Part shown: piece by piece, positions 10,963-22,555 of the stretch | Layout: each line of letters opens with the position of its first letter | Numbering within the stretch: the stretch's first letter is position 1 | Assembly: GCA_030998225.1 (NCBI GenBank) | Contig: JAPYXD010000403.1 | Coordinates: forward strand, 3,658,001 to 3,722,000 | Source of the DNA: Diplolepis rosae | Lineage: Eukaryota > Arthropoda > Insecta > Hymenoptera > Diplolepididae | DNA length: 64,000 nucleotides | Reading direction: 5' to 3' | Translations under genes and position numbers: made by a program | The notes under the pieces: model-generated | Databases searched by the model: none | The model's input: the letters and a program-made list of their open reading frames with translations, nothing else | Told to the model about the DNA's origin: nothing

Positions 10963-11749
10963 ATGACCAACGTTTTGCCCTTCCTGAGAGTACTACTGCG
11001 CAGGCTTCGAATCCCGCACGAGTTCGTTCGCTAAAAGCACCTTATAGGTAATTGGTGCAGTACTATTTACCTTTAAACTAGAGCAGGAGTTGAAGGTCTG
11101 CGCATGACCCTACCAGCATGGGGAAACGAACCGTTGCACCCTATTGTCTTTTCAGACGACGCACGTCTCCGGTTTTGCTCATTCCCAGCAGGAACTCATC
11201 GATTGGCCGTCGCTTATGAGGGGGCTAAAAAACTTATCGCAAATCGGATCTTGAGGTTGTGTCCCGATGCCTCAAACTTAGGGAACTTGGTCTCTTTCAA
11301 AACTCTGGTGGACTTGTCCAGGGCACAGTATCATGCAGGGGCTTTATACCTATGTAACAGAAGATCCACGGACTACTCAGACACACAGATGGAACAATAT
11401 CTGGGAAGAATAGGGACATTTATACGTGTTTTCTTCTCTGCAACGACAGTTTGTCAATCCCCCCATCTCACACAGTTAAAGGTGGGAGGGTATGAAGATT
11501 ATTCTATAGACTGGTATGACTCCTGCAATACCTTTAAACTCAATCAGCGTTCCAACCAGGAGGCTCTAGCTGCACTCATTGAGGGTGCCGCCAACCCCAT
11601 GGCAGACGATGAGGTCAACATATTAAGGGATCAGTTTTTCCCCAGAGGGTGCGTCTAAGAAATAACGAAGATTTCGATATAAACCCAGACGATCAAGATG
11701 ACGATCATCAAGATGGCCCACCAGGAGGAGGAGGTTGCACTTCCAAAGG
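10963..11749 (+). pseudogene. unrecognised coding-like block, possibly virus-derived
   Basis: An in-frame chain starts at ATG 10963 (MTNVLPFLRVLL), passes stops at 11032 and near 11074, and opens into a 184-residue frame from 11104 with balanced composition (TLPAWGNEPLHPIVF, DLSRAQYHAGALYLC, GGYEDYSIDWYDSCN). It closes at 11656-11658, but a +1 shift gives FPRVRLRNNEDFDINPDDQ and an acidic, Gly-rich tail (DDQDDDHQDGPPGGGG) up to a GT at 11750. The composition is GC-richer than the surroundings and not transposase-like. Such blocks in insect genomes are often relics of RNA-virus structural genes, but I do not recognise the family and this is inference only. Confidence 0.35.
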
Positions 11750-11810
11750 TACCGTGCATTGTTATACAATAATACATTTTGGAAGATTATTTGATTTCGA
11801 TTTCTTCAGG
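11750..11810 (+). other. possible short intron
   Basis: GTACCG at 11750 and a pyrimidine-rich stretch ending TTTCTTCAG at 11810 could bound a 61-bp intron joining the blocks on either side. It is AT-rich compared with them. The downstream join meets a stop after about nine codons, so the splice is only a possibility. Confidence 0.3.
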
Positions 11811-11849
11811 TGAAGCGACTCTTGAGACTACTTGGAGATAACTTTAAAA

Positions 11850-12137
11850 ATGGCCTTACAAGCTATAAACTTAACAAACATAAATGGGGCCTACGAGTTG
11901 GGCCTATCAGTAGGAATTGATGCAGGATTTTCAGACGATCTGAATCTTCCTTTCCTAAATTCAGAGGACGATGCATCCGTCTGCCGATCGATGATTGCAT
12001 TTATTGCAACATCCCCTTACTTTGACGCATGGGGGCTTCGCGCTAAACAATGCCTCGCGGCGGCCGTAACGGGTATATGCCAGGCTAAACTCATACGACT
12101 AACAGGTGTTGGCGCAGACGTAAACGCATTAATCTAA
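11850..12137 (+). CDS. hypothetical 95-residue protein, unrecognised
   Basis: An intact frame starts at ATG 11850 (MALQAINLTNINGAYELG); the same frame can be read from 11832. It contains VGIDAGFSDDLNLPFLN and a Ala/Cys-rich stretch (CLAAAVTGICQAKLI), and ends in TAA at 12135-12137. An AATAAA lies at about 12246. No signal peptide, zinc motif or transposase motif is seen. It follows the block at 10963-11749 on the same strand and may be a second gene or exon of the same element. Function is unknown. Confidence 0.4.
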   Translation: MALQAINLTNINGAYELGLSVGIDAGFSDDLNLPFLNSEDDASVCRSMIAFIATSPYFDAWGLRAKQCLAAAVTGICQAKLIRLTGVGADVNALI

Positions 12138-12450
12138 TTTCAATATTTCGAGCTGTGAAATGATTGAACATTTTTAGATCCGCCGTTGAAGTCTTCAGCC
12201 TTGAGGAGTAAATGTAATACAGTTGTATCGCATTTATGGATCTTAAATAAATATCGAGAATTTTTCATTCAACTCTATACTCTAGTGTCGGTATTTCAAC
12301 AGTATATTCATAAAAAAACAGGAATTCCTTCCAAAACGGTCATTCGAAGCAAATAAACAACAAATTTAAGATATTTTTACATTCAATAAATCGTATATTC
12401 ATTATATGTTATATGTATAAATTACACACAGTAGAGGAAAATATCCTTTC

Positions 12451-12724
12451 TGTCTTACATAATAGCATCACATTTGTTTCTTATACTTTGACTTTCAAAC
12501 TGTACTTTGGGATATTGTTTATTTCTCTCTCAATAACTATTAACAACATACTTCTAAATTGTATTTTCCAATACTGTTCCATTTTATAAACTAAATAACC
12601 TTTTCGTCTAACATAATAGCATCACATTCGTTTCTTATACTTTGACTTCCAAACTGTACTTTGGGATATTGTAAATTTCTCTCTTAATAACTATTAATAA
12701 CATTCATTTCAATTGTATTTTCAA
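12451..12724. repeat. tandem duplication, about 154-bp unit
   Basis: The sequence from 12457 (ACATAATAGCATCACATTTG) recurs at 12611 with few changes, and similarity continues through ACTGTACTTTGGGATATTG. This gives one full copy and about 0.8 of a second. It is non-coding. Confidence 0.8.
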
Positions 12725-15187
12725 ACGGGCGCGTCCTTGTGATAGTTGTCCGTGATTGCAATTTGACGATTTTGAATCTACAAAGCGTAGAAAAACTTTG
12801 ATTAATTTTCATGTTGATAATTTCGCGCAATCGCGCCATGAACAAAAGCACGTTCTAATTTTAGGGAATTGTCCCTACTCCTGAAAATAAAAGGTTTCGA
12901 CCAATGGTTTTTTTTATTCGTAGCATATGTAATATTTCTCCGTTTCCCTTCTCCTTTAACCAATTCCTCCCTTCTATTTAAAATTAATTTTAATAAAAAT
13001 AAGCATCAGGTGTGAACAGGGCACTACAAAATTTGTGACACAGGCCTGCCACTGATCATCATTTGCCTCCTCCCAGTAAATACTCAATACCTATATTTGA
13101 TGCGCGCAGCTCGGCAGGCCTCACTCATTGGAAAATAAAATCATAAAAGAAATAAAGAAAAAAGGAGTTACCCAAATTTCCTTGGAATTTTGTTTATTTA
13201 ATTTTGGAATGCCACGTTCGATGTGTCTCTCGATATGAGAGTTCACACTACTAGTGGCACGAGTTGAGCTAACCGAGTTGTGTAATAAGTTTTCACTTCC
13301 TTTTCAAAACGCAAATTTTTTAGAAGAAATTCCCAAGAATAATAAAAAAAAATTAGAAACCCAAACCATTGATCCCTAACTAAGGGGGGACAGGAGTCAT
13401 GCGCGAAGAGTTCTCAAAAAGATAAGGTGCGGTGATGCTACAATGCACCACACCTAATCGCGAGCCTCGATCTATGTCTTTCTTTGATTTAGCGCAAGGC
13501 GATAAGTCCTTACCTTATTAGGGTGCGCAAGCGGACTGAAATTTTAGGATCCGCAACCAAGCACGTTACCTCGGTTTTCCACCTCTTTAATAATTTCTCC
13601 CCTTAATTAATATGCGCGCGCCTCAATTAGCAACCGCGATCGAGTCTAATCAAATCAATAAATTAAGAATTTTTTACACGGTCTTTTCCCCCTTTTCGCG
13701 ATGGTTTTAAGGTTGGAAATCGGTATCCGAAGAAAGATAATATTCTCGCGATTATGACGATGTTTTTATAATTTCAAAAAGTCGCATATTTCGTCCCGTT
13801 GAAGCGTTTAAAAATTGATGTGCACTCAAAAGCGAAAACGCACCGCGCGACGATGACGAGAAAGCCCTTCCCCCATTTCACCTCCCGCTGGCGCGTGCTA
13901 CTTGCGTGGGCGCGGGATCCTATTGGACAGCGGTGTGGGCAGGCTTGAACGTCGTGTAACGATTTTTATAATAAAAAGGAAATTTCAATGAATCATTGAA
14001 TTACAATTATTCATAATGTTCAATACTAATAGTGTTTGCTATGCAATCATAATTATCTTTATTTATAATATTTTAATATTATAATATTTTATAATGTAAT
14101 GATGATTATATTTATTTATAATTGTCGTATTTGTATGATTATTAATTTTTATTTATTATCAATGATTAACCCTTCCCATGTACATAAATAAATAAGCCTA
14201 TCGTAGCTAATAAATAATAAAAAATAAAAAAAATAAAAGAAATAACAGCGTGGGACGCCCATCCAGCGATCATGCATTACGCTGCTTGACCCGGGTGATT
14301 GGTCGTGTGGCAGCAACCACAGGTTAGTGTGGCGCTCGCTGAGAGTACGAACGAAAATGTCTGTGAAAAGCAGACTGCTTGGTTCTTGCCACATTCACTT
14401 CCGGTTTGGAAGTAAATCGTTAATTACTGGGCAAATACTTAATGAGACATCGCAATTCTTTCGTGCGAGTCTCGTGGGAACCTACTTGTTCTAAAAGTAA
14501 CCCTAATTTCGTGGATTCTTCCCTCGTTTCGTCGTAAAAGGCGGATACTTGATGCTGAACCGTCTCAACGCCCCGCCAAAGGAAGTAATCCTTTGCTCGA
14601 GAAGGATCAATTCGTTTCTCTGGCTTGTATTTTAAGCATGCATCTGCTATTCCTTATATAATAAGCATCAATTAATATAAAAGAAACGGTATATTTTTTT
14701 GTTTTTGTTATTTTTCTGTAATATAATGTTTTTTTTTTCATTTTAAATTAAGAGAAAATGAAAATGATTATTTGCTAGTCTTTTTTATCATCCCATTTTG
14801 ATCATGCTTTCATTATTTCATCGCTAATTTTCAAGGTCAAAAAAAAAAATATATAACCAAGCAATTAACTACTTTATTTAAAAATCAAATCGATTTAAAT
14901 AATTTATAATTATGATTTTTTATTATTTTTTAATAATACTCTTTTTAGTACTCTTAGTGCGATTGATGCACCCCAAGGCAAAATAAAATGATAAGTAAAG
15001 ACAAAATTATGAGAATAGAAATAAAATTATGATAAATAAAAATAAAATTATAAATTATTGTTTATTTTTTTTTTTTTGTAAAAAGAATTTTAGTTTTGGT
15101 GATGATAACCAACCATTTGAATACCCCACCAAACGAAAAAATCTCTCTCTCATAAGGGATTATTTCGTTTCCAAAAGGGGACTTTCT

Positions 15188-15227
<40 letters not shown>

Positions 15228-15762
15228 CTACGCTTATTATTATACGAGATCATTCTGATATATTTCTGTCGAAATTCACGATACATTAATGTTGCTGTGT
15301 TTGTTCATTTCAGAAATATTCATTTATCAATTTTTAGCGCTAAAACAACAACTACCGGGCAGCTAATTTATTATTTAGTAATGAAAGTTATATCTCTTAC
15401 TGCAGTTCCATTCTCTGTATTCGAAATAGTTGAATCAATGTAAATGATTTTTTGAACACTACTTTTTCAATAATTCGAGAGAAAGCGACCATTAGAGTAT
15501 AATGGTTCTACTTTTTCCAACATTTAAATTTATTTCATCTGATAAGTGTAATAAATACAAAATTGAATATAAGTTGACTTTTAAATTATGTAAAATTTGA
15601 TTATTCTTATTTCCAATGCATAAAAAAAAACTTGAAATAACCCATATAGCTGGCAATCCACATGTTGTAAACCAAAGAGCTGATTCTGAAAACTTATCTG
15701 TTTTTCAACCTCCCTCTTTTAAACAATAAATTGTAATCTCGCCAAAAAATAATTTAAGCACA
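12725..15762. other. intergenic, no recognised gene
   Basis: No frame with recognisable domains is present. The part from about 13000 to 14000 and 14240-14620 is GC-richer than its flanks, with several unexplained C/G-rich patches. A (TA)n microsatellite lies at about 15190-15218. A stretch at 14280-14310 vaguely recalls a 5S rRNA segment in reverse but is too weak to call. Confidence 0.5.
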
Positions 15763-15764
15763 TA

Positions 15765-16973
15765 CCAGGGGTGTTAGTTGAAATTTGTCGGTTTTACTCA
15801 TAGATATCGCTAGAGATGTGTATACATTTCTATGATTTGGCATCTATGTCATATTTTACTATGGAAAATAACTTTCAAAAATACACAATTACATTCTGCC
15901 AAAATAATAGCATCATAGTTTTTTACCTCAGTGAATATTTTGAGTTTCGTTCCAAGTAAATCGCATTTGCGGCATTCGTTGCTTTTCTTATTTCATCAAA
16001 AGAGAAAAGCAGTTGAAGCTCATCGATTGCTGGTAGAAACTTATGGTGAACATGCTCCAGTGATTAGAAAATGTGAGACATGGTTTCGTCAATTTAAAAG
16101 TCCTTTAAACATCCTGGTGCAGCGGAAAAGTTCGAAGACGAGGAATCGCAGGCGTTATTGGCTGAAGACCCAACCCAATCGCAACAACAATTGGCACAAA
16201 CACTAAATGTGACCCGAGGAGCAATTTCCCAACGTTTAAAAGCCATGGGAAAAATTCAAAAGTATGGAAAATGGGTACCACACCAACTGAACGATAGACA
16301 AATGGAAAATCGAAAAACCATTTGTGAAATGCTGCTTCAACGGTTCGAAAGGAAATCTTTTCTGCATCGAATTGTCACGGGGGACGAAAAATGGATTTAT
16401 ATCGAGAACCCGAAGCGGAAAAAATCATGGCTTTCACCTGGTGAGGTCGGCCCATCGACTCCAAGGCCAAATCGCTTTGGCCGTAAGACAATGATCTGTG
16501 TTTGGTGGGACTAGTGTGGTGTGGTGTACTTCGGGTTATAAAAACCTGGTGAGACGGTGAATACGGATCGCTACCGACAACAAATAATCAATTTGAATCA
16601 TGCGTTGATCGAAAAACGGCCGGAATGGGCCCGAAGACATGGCAAAGTTATCCTACAACATAACAACGCATCGTCTCATACCGCTAAAGTGGTGAAGAAC
16701 ACATTAAAAGCATTGAAGTTTCGCATCGATGAGACACTCACTCGCAGAGCAGCGTTTCGCCAATTTTGAAGAAGTCAAAAAATGGCTCGTCGAATGGTTC
16801 GCCTTAATAGAGAAAAAGATTTTTTGGAATGGTATCCATGATTTGCCTGAAAGATGGGAAAAATGTATAGAATCCAATGGTCAATACTTTGAATAAAAAG
16901 TTTTTGAGATTCCCTTGAGAATTAAGTGTTTTCTTTATTGAAAAAGCCGGCAAACTTCAATTAACACCACTGG
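15765..16973 (+). mobile_element. mariner element with DD34D-type transposase relic
   Basis: Imperfect inverted ends (left CCAGGGGTGTTAGTTGAAAT; right complement ending at 16973) are flanked by TA at 15763-15764 and 16974-16975. The length of 1209 bp is typical of mariner. The transposase inside is frameshifted and lacks its third acidic site. Confidence 0.85.
15931..16898 (+). pseudogene. mariner transposase relic (broken)
   Basis: The helix-turn-helix part reads RLLVETYGEHAPVIRKCETWF, then a frameshift leads to ALLAEDPTQSQQQLAQTL-like sequence and IVTGDEKWIYIENPKRK (first Asp). The second site reads LQHNNASSHTA, so the catalytic Asp is Asn. The segment with the third Asp (usually SPDLAPSD) is missing near 16735. 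The C-terminus is in another frame: LAEQRFANFEEVKKW and RWEKCIESNGQYFE to TAA at about 16896. It has been dead for some time. Confidence 0.85.
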
Positions 16974-17199
16974 TACAATAAATTACAAAAATACATAAAT
17001 TTCCTGAGAAAATTCAAAATCTGTCGAAAACAAACTGTTTTAACTCATATTACAGTTTATGGCCATCTTTTTTTGTAGTACTCCAGTCATCTTGAGCACA
17101 TCCTTCCATTCTTTTGCTCTCCTTTTCCTTAAAATCTCAACTCTAAATACAATAGAAAAAGCATACCCTCCACTTTCATCCCACATTTTCGGTTTCAAA

Positions 17200-18020
17200 T
17201 CATAGCCAAACTTTAGTTGCATTCGGTTATGTACACAGATAACTGCTCGCAGGAGATCGAAGCCAAGGCGTAGTCGAGACGTAGCTAAAGCAAAGCCGAG
17301 ACGAAGCCGAGGCGCGGTCAATCCTGCGAGCATTTCAAGCGAGTCTCGTAATTACCCGAATTGTGTGCATTGGCACATATTCTATTTTATGTGCCTCTTG
17401 CGCGTAAACTCATTTTTTCGCTACAGTTCAGAGTAGCGCAATGTTGTGTATTGCACTACATTGGAATGAAATGTAAAATTGAACTGCGCATGTGCCTATA
17501 GCCATACAGCGGGTCACAATCTTCTTCTTATTCTTCTTCTTCTTCGTACATCGTTAGCACCCTACTGACAAAGCCTTATACATTTGAACTGCGCATGCTC
17601 TATTACAACACGCTACTACTACACATGATCGATAAAATCAAAATGGCCGGGACTAGTCGCGAAATATCAAGTGTAATGACCAGCGCCGCAAACAACTTCA
17701 ATACTAGATTAGATTCGAGTGTACGTATAAAAACTCGTATACGCACCGAAGTCACATAAAATAGAATACGTGCCAATGCACACAATTCGAGAAAATCACG
17801 AGAATCGCGACAATGCTCGCAGGACTGATCGCGCCTCGGCTTCGTCTCGACTTCGTCTCGGCTTTGTCTCGGCTTCATCTCGGTTTGGCCTCAGCTACGT
17901 CTTGACTACACATCGGCTATGCCTCGACTACGCCTCACCTACGCCTTGGCTTCGATCCCTGCAAGCATTGTCGCTCGTTGCGTAATAACCCTCATTATGT
18001 ACCTAGGCACATAATATACT
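17200..18020. repeat. long foldback repeat with CGAAGCCGAGA arms
   Basis: The left arm (about 17225-17400) and right arm (about 17755-18000) are inverted copies. Each carries irregular tandem copies of a 10-12 bp unit around GAGACGAAGCC next to the shared TGTGCATTGGCACATATTCT-like block. A partial second copy lies at 44722-45122. Reading frames here follow the repeat period and are not genes. Confidence 0.75.
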
Positions 18021-18335
18021 ATTTTTCACTTAGAAAAATAAATAATAAAATTCTAAATCAATAAAATTGTAAAAATGTTAGAATTTATCATGAAATTAAT
18101 ATTATCATTTACATTGTTCTATAAAGAAAATTTACTCATATGTTTTATTAATAAAGAAGTTTTTTAATGTATTCGTATAAAAGCTAATGCTGTAAGTCAA
18201 TCAAGTTAATTTAAAATAGTCATTTTATATTGAAATGTGTCTATTTTACGGTTAAAAATACAAATTAAACACGCATAATGTTATAAAGGTTTATGTACGG
18301 AAGAAAAATGCCCGTTTATAATTTATATAAAAATA

Positions 18336-19245
18336 AAGGGTGATCAATTTTGAGGTATAGGATTCTAAATTGAAATAAAACAACGACAATTAAAATTGAT
18401 AGGGCAATCTTATTTATTTTTGTGTAGAACCATTCACGACATTTATTTTTTAAAGATAACCCCTTTCAAATGTTGTCCGCAACTGCGCTTTAATTCGTCC
18501 ATCCATAAACACCAATTTTGAATGACTCGCTTGAGGACTTCGGTTGGTATCCCGCTAATAACGTCAGTATTGTTGGCTTCCAATGCCTCAATAGTAGCTG
18601 GTTTATCCACAAAACATTTAGACTTTACATACCCCCACAAATAAAAGTCCAAAGGTGTGATATCACACGATCTTGGAGGCCAATCCACCGGTCCGAGGCG
18701 AGAGATAAATTGCTCACCGAAACGATTACGCAGTAAATCCATTGTTTCACGGGCTGTATGACATGTAGCGGCGTCCTGCTGAAACCAAATGTCGTGGAGA
18801 TTACGGGCTTCAATTTCCGGCATCAAAAAGTCGTTTATAAGATAGGTGAGATCGGCACCGAATCGATTCTTCCGGGTCTTCGGCAAAACTCTCATTTACA
18901 GCTGCAATATTCTCTGCAGTTCGGGCTGTACGTGGTCTAATCGGTCGAGTATCATCCAATAATGTTAAATTATTCTCGAGTTTGCCGATGGTATGCCGAA
19001 TAGTGCGTTCGGTAAGACGATTATGTACACCATAAATTGGCCTGATCGCGCGATAAACACTTTTCACAAAGCGTACATTTTCGTAATATAATTGTACGAT
19101 TTGTAAACGTTGTTGAGGCGTAAGTCTTTCCACGATGAAATGTCAATAAAAACTGAATAAAATTGTGTATTTAGTTTGAAAGTAGTCACGCGTGACAGGT
19201 GCATAAAACCCTATTGGAAAAAGTACCTCCAATTTGATCACACTT
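18336..19245 (-). mobile_element. internally deleted DD41D mariner
   Basis: Inverted ends (left AGGGTGATCAATTTTGAGGTA; right its complement, degraded) are flanked by TA at 18334-18335 and 19246-19247. The transposase runs on the minus strand. It is about 910 bp instead of about 1.3 kb because the middle of the gene is missing. It is a different subfamily from the copies at 6721, 20448 and 60599. Confidence 0.82.
18443..19133 (-). pseudogene. DD41D transposase with internal deletion
   Basis: The start ATG is at 19131-19133 (MERLTPQQRLQIVQLYYEN). The first helix-turn-helix is complete and the second is cut within AEDPEESIRCRS. The sequence then jumps, with loss of the first-Asp region and a frame change, to TYLINDFLMPEIEARNLHD. 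The rest is clean: QQDAATCHTARE, CDITPLDFYLWG (41 residues between the acidic residues) and a C-terminus KSCGQHLKGVIFKK-like to TAA near 18443. Binding half and catalytic half survive in different frames without the first Asp. Confidence 0.83.
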
Positions 19246-19247
19246 TA

Positions 19248-20445
19248 TATATTAAAAATATCGCACATTTCACAAACTTTGAATTAACTGTATGAAACTT
19301 CAGTAAAATCATATTATTTGGATTTGAATTATGAATTATTAAACTAAGTTTTCTTCCCTTTCGTACACGTACATATAAGATGCAAAAATATTGTAAAAGC
19401 GATTTAAATACCTAAAACATCTAGCTCGAATCATGTTTTAACGTCAGTATACATGTTGAAAATACATATATACTTTTTACATAACAAATTGATTTCCAGT
19501 ATAATTAACAAATGAGTTAGTAAGAGAAGAAACTTTAAATCATTATAAATATCTTTACTAATATATTTATTTAATTTTATATATATATTTCAAATATGTT
19601 TAAACACATATTTAATTTAGAAATTAGCAAGTATTATCCAAAAGTATTAGAGGAATACACGCAGAAACTTTTCATTGTAAAATCTAGTATTATTATATTT
19701 ATTTTTACTAAAAGTCAATAGGAAGCAAGGATATAGTAACAAAACTAGTTCTATTTACCATAGCGGTAGGAGGAAACACATTTTCTGAACCAATTGTAAA
19801 TATAGTGCAACTTTATAAATTACCATTGAGAATTGCAAAGATTAATATCTTTGATGGCAAATTGAAAGTAGAAATAAGTGATACCTATATGAATAAAAAG
19901 TAAAACTATCTATGCAAGAATTGGTCTTTTGAATAATATAGATTACAAAATAGTTGAGAGAAATTACCATTGTCAATAGTAATGAACAATGAAGAGAGAA
20001 AGACTTGAATATTTTGCAATCGAATACATCATATGTTGGAATAGTACGTTGTCAAAATTCCCATTGGAAATATTAAATGTACTGCCGAATGACGTCAGAT
20101 ACGCCAAACGTTTCTAATATTACCCGAGAATCGCTCCATGTGCTCGTTATGATTATTTGTCGGTAGCCGATATAGTAATATATTTTTTTACATTTGAATA
20201 TGGCGCCTTTCTAACTTACGATTTTTTCTAGCAGAGGGACTACCGAGCTTTTCCTCACAAATCGTAAAAGTTTCCACAGTTCAGTATATAATGAAGTTGC
20301 TACATTGTAATTGACAATATTGACATATCACTGCGATACGTTTATGAATGTGTGCGTTATGCAGTTAGGTTAAGTTGCGTTGGATTAGTATTTGAGCGTG
20401 CATTGGTATGTTTATTATTTATATTGATATATATATATATATATA
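19248..20445. other. no recognised gene
   Basis: AT-rich sequence with no frame above background. A (TA)n microsatellite abuts the next mariner at about 20430-20447, whose TA target lies in it. Confidence 0.55.
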
Positions 20446-20559
20446 TAAAGGGTTTCCCAATAGGGGTGATATGATTTTGAATGTCCCTATCGGGCTCATT
20501 TGAACTGAAATTTTTGACGTCTGCTGTCAGTTGTCATCAGTAAGGTTTGCCATTTAATC

Positions 20560-20780
20560 ATGAGTAGTTTCACGCTTCCACAACGTTTGGAAATTGTCCA
20601 ATTATTTTATCAAAATTCGAGAAGTTTTGTCGGTGTTCAAAGAGCATATCGTGCAAAATATGGTCGTCATTCTGCTCCATCCGCGCTCTCAATTCGTCGA
20701 ATAATCGATAAGTTGGAGAGTGAATTTACTCTATTGGATACTAAGCCTAAAAATCGTATGAGTACCGCACGTTCTACACA
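20560..20780 (+). pseudogene. truncated DD41D transposase, first piece
   Basis: Identical in layout to the copies at 6833 and 60711 (MSSFTLPQRLEIVQ...KPKNRMSTARSTH). It is cut after the ACGTTCTACACA codons by the nested element at 20781-21391. Confidence 0.85.
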
Positions 20781-21391
20781 CACTGAGAAAACTGGAGTGT
20801 CAAACTTTGAGTGTCAAAATGTAGATAGTCAGTCTGAACTTCTACATAGTACAACACTCTTTCCGAAATTTTTTCTTTTTGGTCAGGGAGACACTCATTT
20901 GATATTCTGCTTAACTGTTACCAGAGTGTCAGAATCACTATAAAGAGTGTCGATTGGCGAAATACGCGCCAAAATTGTAAAGTCACGTGGGTTCGCCTAT
21001 TTTTCCTCCAATATCACCAGCGTGGACTCTAACCTCATTGCCGGTTTCGCGTCCTTTACGTGTTAAAGTGTCACGAGGGTTATTTTTGCCAACTAATTGG
21101 CGAGTACCTATTTCACTTGCTATAATAACATAATAATTGTGAAAGCTTAAATGTAATAGTTTTGAGGTTAGCCATAGAGGTAGATTATAGTATATATTTC
21201 CCTCTTCGATAATCTATTTTTCTCTCTGCGATGATCAACTTTTCCCTCTAAAGTATTCAAGTTGACCATCTTATTTTGACAATTCACAGGTAATAAGTTA
21301 CACTATCTAGAAGGCTGTCCTATAGTTTAACCTCAAATATAGTCTGCTTCACCCTCCAAATGTTTAGGTTGACACTCCAGTTTTCTCAGTG
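20781..21391. mobile_element. CACTA(EnSpm)-like MITE, 611 bp
   Basis: Perfect 23-bp inverted ends begin CACTGAGAAAACTGGAGTGT and are flanked by a 2-bp duplication CA (20779-20780 and 21392-21393). The uninterrupted sister copy near 60930 has the single CA, which proves the insertion and its target. A CACTG start with a 2-bp duplication fits CACTA elements. Additional GTGTCA motifs inside may be subterminal sites. No protein is encoded. Confidence 0.82.
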
Positions 21392-21703
21392 CAGAATATA
21401 GCCGCCGTACAGGCCAGTATCGAGGAAAACCGTGAATTGTCCGTGCCACGCCGATCTCAGGAATTGGGCCTGTCCAGGATGACTACCTGGCGTATTTTGC
21501 GATTGGATCTTGGCCTGCATCCCTATAAGATCATTCTGGCCCAAGAACTGAAGCCTAATGACCATCGTTTGCGTCGGGAGTTCGCGGATTGGGCTCTGGA
21601 ATCAATTGAAAATGATCCCAATTTTCATCAAACAATCATCTTTTCTGATGAGGCGCATTTTTGGCTCAAGTCTCGGGGGACATTTGGCCGATATATTGTT
21701 TAA
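21392..21703 (+). pseudogene. truncated DD41D transposase, second piece
   Basis: This continues the frame after the nested element (NIAAVQASIEENRELSVPRR) through the second helix-turn-helix and the first catalytic Asp (FSDEAHFW), then crosses the deletion into LKSRGTFGRYIV and a TAA. The catalytic Asps two and three are deleted. Confidence 0.85.
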
Positions 21704-22555
21704 ATCATAAATGGCATAGAATATCCAATATAATAAAAAAGATTTCGATCAATTCCGAATGAATATTCAGTGTTTTTTTTCAATTTCAAAACATATCACC
21801 CTTATTGGGAAACCCTTTATATACGTGTATGTGTATGTAAGCATGTAACTATGTTTATAAATACTCTCTCTATGTAGCTCACAAAATCTAATAAGAACTA
21901 TGGTAAAATTTACGAATGACTGATTTTTTTATATCATGGAGGTGCAATTATTTCCTATTTTCGATAGGAAAAGTTATAAATATGGTTCCACTATCTCCAA
22001 AAGACTATGGTAATTCGGTTAGACAGAAGATGTGACTTTACTATTGTCTTTTGTAAACTTAACATTCTTTTTTAGCAATTAATGAAACATTTATTGGGTT
22101 TACTTCAATATAAATCGTTCGATGTGTCGATTACGATTTTACTATTGCAAGTAATAAAATTTGCTTTTGTTTTTAGGCATAAGTACAATTATATCACCAT
22201 TTTCTCCAATATTATTAGCAACTCCATAGTTTAATATCCAAAATAGTAATTTCTAAAAAAGTGACGTTATATCCTCGTTTCCTATTGACTTTTAGTTAAA
22301 ATAAATATAATACTAAATTTTGCAATGAAGAGTTTCTCCGTGTAGATGACTACATTCTTTATTACTATAATAAGCCTAGACATAGTTAAATAATGTATAA
22401 GAATAAGATATGCTTAGATTAAAAACAGTTTTTAATTATTAATATTTGCCATTTAAAATCAGGAAATCTTTTAACAAACTCATTATTTGAAAGTTAATGA
22501 ATTTAATTTTTAATAGTTATTAAATTTATGTAAAAAATCATTTTCATATAGTAAA

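Larger units (their letters stand above)
20448..21817 (+). mobile_element. deleted DD41D mariner with a nested CACTA-like MITE
   Basis: The ends are near-identical to the element at 6721 (AAGGGTTTCCCAATAGGGGT), flanked by TA at 20446-20447 and 21818-21819. After removing the nested 611-bp element it is about 757 bp, like the copy at 60599. Both lack the same internal segment: GGCTCAA joins directly to GTCTCGGGGGACATTT. Confidence 0.9.

Noticed and set aside
14240..14340. Segment recalling a reversed 5S rRNA stretch
   Set aside because: Only about 30 bases look similar and the rest of the 5S layout is missing.
17603..17985. Arg/Ser-rich frames on both strands
   Set aside because: They arise from the tandem GAAGCCGAGA units of the foldback repeat.
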